Shown: positions 13,801 through 16,081 of the stretch, one piece after another
Numbering within the stretch: position 1 is the stretch's first letter
Layout of the letters: each line of letters starts with the position of its first letter
DNA from: an uncultured Veillonella sp.
Lineage (GTDB): Bacteria > Bacillota > Negativicutes > Veillonellales > Veillonellaceae
NCBI GenBank assembly: GCA_900550175.1
Contig: URQX01000027.1
Coordinates: forward strand, 1 to 16,081
DNA length: 16,081 nt
Direction of reading: 5' to 3'
Position numbers and translations under genes: made by a program
Notes under the pieces: generated by a model
The model's database searches: none
The model's input: the letters and a program-made list of their open reading frames with translations, nothing else
Told to the model about the DNA's origin: nothing

Positions 13801-16081
13801 AAAGCTGTTATTGACTTCTCTGACTTGAATACTGGTGGTACAGCTGCTTCCTCTTGGAATATTAAATCCTCTGCAAATACTACAGATGGTGGTGCTATTG
13901 GCGATAATCATGATGCAGCTGCTCAAAATATTGCTGATAATAAAACTGTGGAATTCCAAGCTGGTAAAAACTTAGTAGTAAAACAAACTAATGACGCTGC
14001 TAACGGTAATGCTACTGTAGAATTCTCCTTGTCCGATAACATTACAGCAGGTAAAGATGGTGCAAATGGTAAAGATGGTTCTGTAGGCGCTACTGGTAAA
14101 GATGGTTCTTCCGTTGTTCTTAACGGTAAAGATGGTTCTATCGGTATGACTGGTCCTAAAGGCCAAGATGGTAAAGATGGTATCAATGGCCGTGATGGCG
14201 CTAATATCTCTATTACATCTGCTAAAGGCGAACAAGTTCTTGTAAACCGTGATCCTGCTCATAATGGTGATACTGATAAAGCTGAACGTATCGTATATGT
14301 TCCAAAAGATGCTAATGGTAACCCTATTCAAGGTGCTGATGGTAAGAACATTGTACGTGAAGTAGCAACTATGGATGATGGCTTACGCTTCACTGGTAAT
14401 AATACATCCACTGAAAACAAACAAAAACTTGGTTCCTTAGTTAAAGTTGAAGGTGAAGGCGTTACAGAAGCACAAGCTAATAGCTTCCAATCTGCAACTG
14501 GTAACATCGCTGTAGTAGCTGATGGTGCTGATAAATTAACAGTTAAGTTGAACAAAGACCTTAAAGGTTTGGACAGCGTAACAACTAAAGAAGTTAAACT
14601 TGGTGATGCTAACGATAATATCTCCATTAAGAAAGCTGGCGATCGTATCACTTATACAACTCCTGGCTCTACTGATACTCATAAAGTAGCAACTCTTGAT
14701 GATGAAATGCATATCAAAGACACTACATACACTGTAGATGGTAACAAAAAAGTAACTATGACATATGTAGATGGCAATGGTAATCCTGTAGCTGGTAAAA
14801 CAGCAGTTATCGACTTGTCTGGCTTGCCTGTAGGCGAGACAGATACAGATATGCGTATCAAAGAGGGTACTTACACTGCACAAAATGGTAAAGTTACATT
14901 AAATACTGTTGATAAAGGCGGTAACCCAGTAACTGGTAAAGATGTTGTTATTGATGGCATCAATACCAATAACTATGTAGCTGGCGACAATGTTACATTA
15001 ACACCAGATACTGATGCAGCTGGTAAACCAGTTGTAAAAATCAATGCTGCATTATCTACAGAAAAAGTAGTTAAAAAAGCAGGAGCTGATAACTTAGCAA
15101 CTGTAAGCACTGCATCTGGTAATGTTGCAGGAGATAAAGGCGAAACTTATGAAGTGGCTGTAACTAAAGGCGATATTGAAAACAACGCTGAAATTTCTTA
15201 CAAAGCTAATGGTGGTACAGCTCAAAAAACTACATTGGCTAACGGCTTCAACTTCACATCCGATGACAATTCTGTAGCTATTACTACAGGTGCTAATGGT
15301 AAAGTTAACTTCAAAGTTGATACTACTAATATCCAAGGTAAAGCATTCAACCTTGATGTAAACAAAGAAGGTACTGGTAAAGTAGAAAATGCTCAAACTG
15401 CGGCGGCTACTCCTTCCGTAGAAAAAGGTACTAAATTCGTAGCTGGTAACAACTTGTCCATCCGTCACGATGGTATCAATGGCGATGCAAACTACGATCA
15501 CCAAGTAACATATGCGTTAAATAGCGACCTTAAAGGCATTACTTCCATTACTAATAATGGTGGTGCTACTATGAACTTCGGTCCTAACGAAGTTTCCATC
15601 ACTGGTGGTAACCTCAACATGGGTGGTAGCAAAATCACTAATGTTAAGAATGGTACAGACAAATCCGACGTTGCAACTGTAGGTCAATTGACTAAAGTTA
15701 CATCCAACGATAACACTGTAGCAATCAACAAAACTACTGATGCTGATGGCGCTCCAGTTTATGATCTTTCCGTACAAGGGGGCGGTCATGACCCACGCGT
15801 TGATCAATTAGGTGAAGAAATCGGTCGTGTAGGTGCACAAGGCGCAGCTCTTGCAGCGTTGAAACCTATCCAATACGATCCATTGGAACCAACTCAAATC
15901 ATGGCTGGTTATGGTAACTACCGTGGTAACTCCGCGATTGCAATGGGCGTTGCTCATTACAAAAACGAGTCCACATTGATGCATGCTGGCGTATCCTGGG
16001 CTGGTGGTTCCCGTCACATGATGGCGAACGCTGGTGTAACTTGGAAAGTTGGCAACCGTGATAGCGAAGCTGCTGTAGCAG
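7888..16081 (+). CDS. Giant trimeric autotransporter adhesin (YadA/Hag-like, type Vc), 3' end outside the window
   Basis: One frame is open from ATG 7888 to the window end: 2731 codons and no stop. It starts with an ESPR (MNKIFKVVWSKSKECYVVVS, residues 1-24) and a hydrophobic signal core, with cleavage near NANA-A (residue 50). The head (about 52-420) has YadA-type repeats (SVAVGKNAEA, AVAVGRLSKA, SVALGVNNKA). The first neck is ITGLAAGTADTDAVNVAQLK (421-440). The stalk (about 440-2630) alternates necks (DAVNVDQL, DAVNYKQL, DAVNGSQL, AAVNVKDL, DAVNYDQL), Trp-containing modules (GWNVT, SSWNIK, STWNIA, SSWNIK), IKxGxYxV modules and a Gly-X-Y insert. The anchor starts near residue 2632 (PRVDQLGEEIGRVGAQGAAL, then MAGYGNYRGNSAIAMGVAHY) and reaches the last strand (NAGVTWKVG), after which the chain continues (NRDSEAAVA). 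In Veillonella, such Hag proteins mediate coaggregation and cell adhesion; the same role here is inferred. It has its own promoter. Confidence 0.95.
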   Translation, partial: MNKIFKVVWSKSKECYVVVSEVAKNNGGKKKVLASVLAGLAMLAAGNANAAVTEYGLGASATGVDATAYGSDAKASGNNSVAVGKNAEATQGNAVAVGRLSKATGTSSVALGVNNKAQADDTTAVGSSNTIAAIATQASAFGRENTINRPGAFAAGYKNTTNGDRNVAVGSENTTTGEDSIGIGTKVIAGTGKTIAIGSVASGDGKYLQTIARGNDTINAATGQVNNIFALAIGNGAQADGKAKSASGMIAIGQEVKADNNNTIAIGVKTEATGNNGTAVGGYAKAIGTSSAAFGTQAVANGLGATAFGPGASAGDGGTAADGSTAVGRKSTVTAEGGTGLGWATTVSAKDGTAIGHSATASIAGGVAIGSDSVTTAAAGVQGYNPASDRTNKYSAQAGAIGTSTLAAVSVGNGTTATRQITGLAAGTADTDAVNVAQLKNVNLKYAGDTGNSDVLLKDGTLNVKGDTKLISTSADATGITVTAKVGDNITTNAAGKAVAPTTNGIATTDNVTQAINNSGWNVTSLNNGGTTNGTTSEKVSPGDTVTFSAGKNIVLDQAGKQFTYSLSSTLKDIQSIQNGTSKITLNNAGGTTISGGNLSVDGNKITKVAQGTDGTDAVNVDQLNAVAAKERHVKPGNYAVDGNGTVTLNYVDGNNADVTDTAVISGIAKDDLSNITNAGKKVITGLGSKVEAGDNVTVTDTTDTTTGQKTYTVSANLTKVTDGTNTTVTGAGTTANPYKVNVAGDLTGITSIANTAGGPTMTIGGNSINVTGGNLDLGSNKITNLAPGTNDTDAVNYKQLKAAKTVVEAGTNVSVNKTLGANGEDVYTVSATAGGTASTESVVKKAAATGDTNIADVSVAGGKNVNDPGAQYEVSVSKNAVKDAAREAVTVNNGGNTDNPITVTPTDDAANHNTTYAVTFDGDKAAKQIPLTYKANGSGDKTVKLDKGLDFTNGTNTTAEIGNDGVVKFNLKDNVALTNAGSLTVGDTKVNNDGLTISGGPSVTKNGIDAGNQKITNVAPGTISSTSTDAVNGSQLYDVDQKFNNTVKLTGNAGATDGQALNKANGLSFGVIGADNGKYISTSANGSDVTVDLSTDAKKLLNNTVEVKGKNAATVTTSTETTADGGTKTIYTVDVASTGTVAKSSWNIKSSADTANGGAEATGHEAAAKNIADTNTVEMVAGKNLTVKQTSDTDGAKVEYALNKDLKDLTSVTTEKVTTKEIGLQDPTGKVTTIKNDGDRITYTKDGDTKVHKVATLDDEKHIKPGSYAVQNDGSVTMTYVDGNGNPVANDEAKITGIAKQDLSNITDAGKNVITGLGTIVKAGDNVTVSEASNATTGQKTYTVNAVTPAVYTKADGTKVVKRPDGTFTTNVDGAPGNDVPASDVIVSIQDAAGNTIGGNSIVNNVGSAIDKTGTSTGNTFLNKLDTAANDTPNAAVNVKDLKNTSDAIIGKGLKFDANDGGEKTNKLGSKVTVKGEGTKANTEYSGTNIKTIIAQTGDDTTIDVKLAKDLTGINSISNTAAGPKMEFGGNSINITGGNLDLGSNKITNLGPATAGSDAVNYDQLKNSRTEVKSSDGSVTVTPTTSGDKTTYDLKVATTGTVAKSTWNIASDKVSATEGTVAAGSGAAQNIADTKTVTMQAGKNLTVNQTNDNGNASVAFALDKDLKDLTSVTTDKVTTKEIGLQDTAGNTTTIKKDGDRITYTNDGGATNKTVATLDDEKHIKPGSYAVQNDGSVTMTYVDGNGNPVANDEAKITGIAKQDLSNITDAGKNVITGLGTIVKAGDNVTVSEASNATTGQKTYTVNAVTPAVYTKADGTKVVKRPDGTFTTNVDGAPGNDVPASDVIVSIQDAAGNTIGGNSIVNNVGSAIDKTGTSTGNTFLTNLNNAATDNPFAAVNVRDLKSTADALKASELHIAPTSVATGSTEVVGGTASGNTNPGAATQAYKYNATTKQVELTFNDGNGKAVNGPKAVIDFSDLNTGGTAASSWNIKSSANTTDGGAIGDNHDAAAQNIADNKTVEFQAGKNLVVKQTNDAANGNATVEFSLSDNITAGKDGANGKDGSVGATGKDGSSVVLNGKDGSIGMTGPKGQDGKDGINGRDGANISITSAKGEQVLVNRDPAHNGDTDKAERIVYVPKDANGNPIQGADGKNIVREVATMDDGLRFTGNNTSTENKQKLGSLVKVEGEGVTEAQANSFQSATGNIAVVADGADKLTVKLNKDLKGLDSVTTKEVKLGDANDNISIKKAGDRITYTTPGSTDTHKVATLDDEMHIKDTTYTVDGNKKVTMTYVDGNGNPVAGKTAVIDLSGLPVGETDTDMRIKEGTYTAQNGKVTLNTVDKGGNPVTGKDVVIDGINTNNYVAGDNVTLTPDTDAAGKPVVKINAALSTEKVVKKAGADNLATVSTASGNVAGDKGETYEVAVTKGDIENNAEISYKANGGTAQKTTLANGFNFTSDDNSVAITTGANGKVNFKVDTTNIQGKAFNLDVNKEGTGKVENAQTAAATPSVEKGTKFVAGNNLSIRHDGINGDANYDHQVTYALNSDLKGITSITNNGGATMNFGPNEVSITGGNLNMGGSKITNVKNGTDKSDVATVGQLTKVTSNDNTVAINKTTDADGAPVYDLSVQGGGHDPRVDQLGEEIGRVGAQGAALAALKPIQYDPLEPTQIMAGYGNYRGNSAIAMGVAHYKNESTLMHAGVSWAGGSRHMMANAGVTWKVGNRDSEAAVA
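8041..9150 (+). other. YadA-like head domain of the giant adhesin
   Basis: About 370 residues of 14-16-residue left-handed beta-roll repeats with the pattern xxAxGxxAxAxG. At least a dozen copies are visible (e.g. SVAVGKNAEA, AFAAGYKNTT, NVAVGSENTT, SIGIGTKVIA, TIAIGVKTEA, GVAIGSDSV). Insertions such as the segment around 8500-8580 interrupt the roll and may form exposed loops. The head ends at the first neck (9151-9210). Confidence 0.85.
11649..12155 (+). repeat. Stalk module repeat, copy 1 (507 bp)
   Basis: Pairs with 13029-13535 at an offset of exactly 1380 bp (460 codons). The first 387 bp (11649-12035) are identical in both copies. The last 120 bp differ at five sites (12036, 12042, 12054, 12075, 12123), all synonymous third positions. 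Similar but more diverged sequence flanks it from about 11310. It encodes the IKPGSYAV module, the NITDAGKNVITGLG segment and a PDGTFTTNVDGAPGNDVP module. Confidence 0.97.
13029..13535 (+). repeat. Stalk module repeat, copy 2 (507 bp)
   Basis: Second copy of the 11649-12155 module, with an identical protein sequence. After 13535 the copies diverge abruptly, but both end in a neck-like AAVNVxDLK. In-frame recombination between the copies would remove or add 460 residues of stalk. Confidence 0.97.
14050..14205 (+). other. Collagen-like Gly-X-Y insert in the adhesin stalk
   Basis: Two runs of Gly-X-Y triplets: seven triplets at 14050-14112 (GKD GAN GKD GSV GAT GKD GSS) and nine at 14125-14205 (GKD GSI GMT GPK GQD GKD GIN GRD GAN), split by VVLN. 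GKD dominates, a charge-rich pattern seen in bacterial collagen-like proteins. Since the adhesin is already trimeric, a short triple helix within the stalk is feasible. The collagen fold is inferred from the pattern alone. Confidence 0.8.
15778..16081 (+). other. YadA membrane anchor of the giant adhesin (3' edge of window)
   Basis: The segment begins with a GGGHDPRVDQL linker and a short helix (EEIGRVGAQGAALAALKPI), followed by four amphipathic strands: QIMAGYGNYRG, SAIAMGVAHY, TLMHAGVSWAG and MMANAGVTWKVG. It is closely related to the anchor of the 441-aa adhesin (AALAALHPMAYDPDNRIQYM). The chain runs on for at least nine residues past the last strand. Confidence 0.9.

Noticed and set aside
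8113..16017. Many minus-strand open frames of 60-272 aa, such as 11560-12378 and 11943-12533
   Set aside because: They lie antisense to the continuous giant adhesin frame, have Cys/Ser/Thr- or Val/Pro/Ser-rich low-complexity translations that mirror its repeats, and lack ribosome sites. The near-identical pairs simply reflect the duplicated stalk module.

Overview
The window looks like the accessory surface-protein region of a diderm Firmicute, most probably a Veillonella (Negativicutes). I infer this from the AT-rich, A/T-ending codon style, from Gram-negative-type outer-membrane autotransporters combined with strong Shine-Dalgarno sites, and from family-typical sequences: an ESPR-bearing YadA-like giant adhesin, and a classical autotransporter with the NLxGTVSIA-type pre-barrel segment common in Veillonella-like proteins. 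No taxonomic marker gene is present, so this rests on style and family resemblance.

Layout. (1) Positions 3-2183 (+): a classical (type Va) autotransporter with its start outside the window, a Pro-rich 30-bp tandem repeat and a C-terminal barrel ending in Phe. (2) 2184-2644: a convergent intergenic region rich in inverted repeats, including a 31-bp near-perfect palindrome and a large bidirectional terminator hairpin. (3) 2645-4267 (-): a SAM-dependent methyltransferase with a methyltransferase regulatory domain, resembling the rickettsial PKMT layout. (4) A 17-bp terminator hairpin at 4328-4372. (5) 4489-5814 (-): a compact 441-aa trimeric autotransporter adhesin (type Vc) with an unusual coiled coil after the membrane anchor. 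(6) 5815-6258: a divergent promoter region with a symmetric operator-like site. (7) 6259-7299 (+): a passenger-less inverse autotransporter (intimin/invasin-type barrel, type Ve) followed by a textbook terminator at 7425-7462. (8) 7722-16081 (+): a strong extended -10 promoter, a leader of about 130 nt, and a giant trimeric autotransporter adhesin of at least 2731 residues that is still open at the window's end.

The giant adhesin is the main content: one uninterrupted reading frame covers 7888 to the end, and all opposite-strand open frames there are shadows. It has an ESPR signal peptide, a YadA-like head of about 370 residues, a long modular stalk with recurrent neck, Trp-containing and IKxGxYxV modules, a collagen-like Gly-X-Y insert, and a YadA anchor at the 3' edge. 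Two stalk modules 1380 bp apart share 387 identical nucleotides, which suggests recent duplication or gene conversion.

Together the window carries four outer-membrane proteins from three autotransporter subclasses, with one protein-methyltransferase-like gene between them. The working picture is an adhesion locus. The most testable new idea is that the methyltransferase modifies the neighbouring surface proteins, as rickettsial PKMTs do for OmpB; nothing in the sequence proves this.
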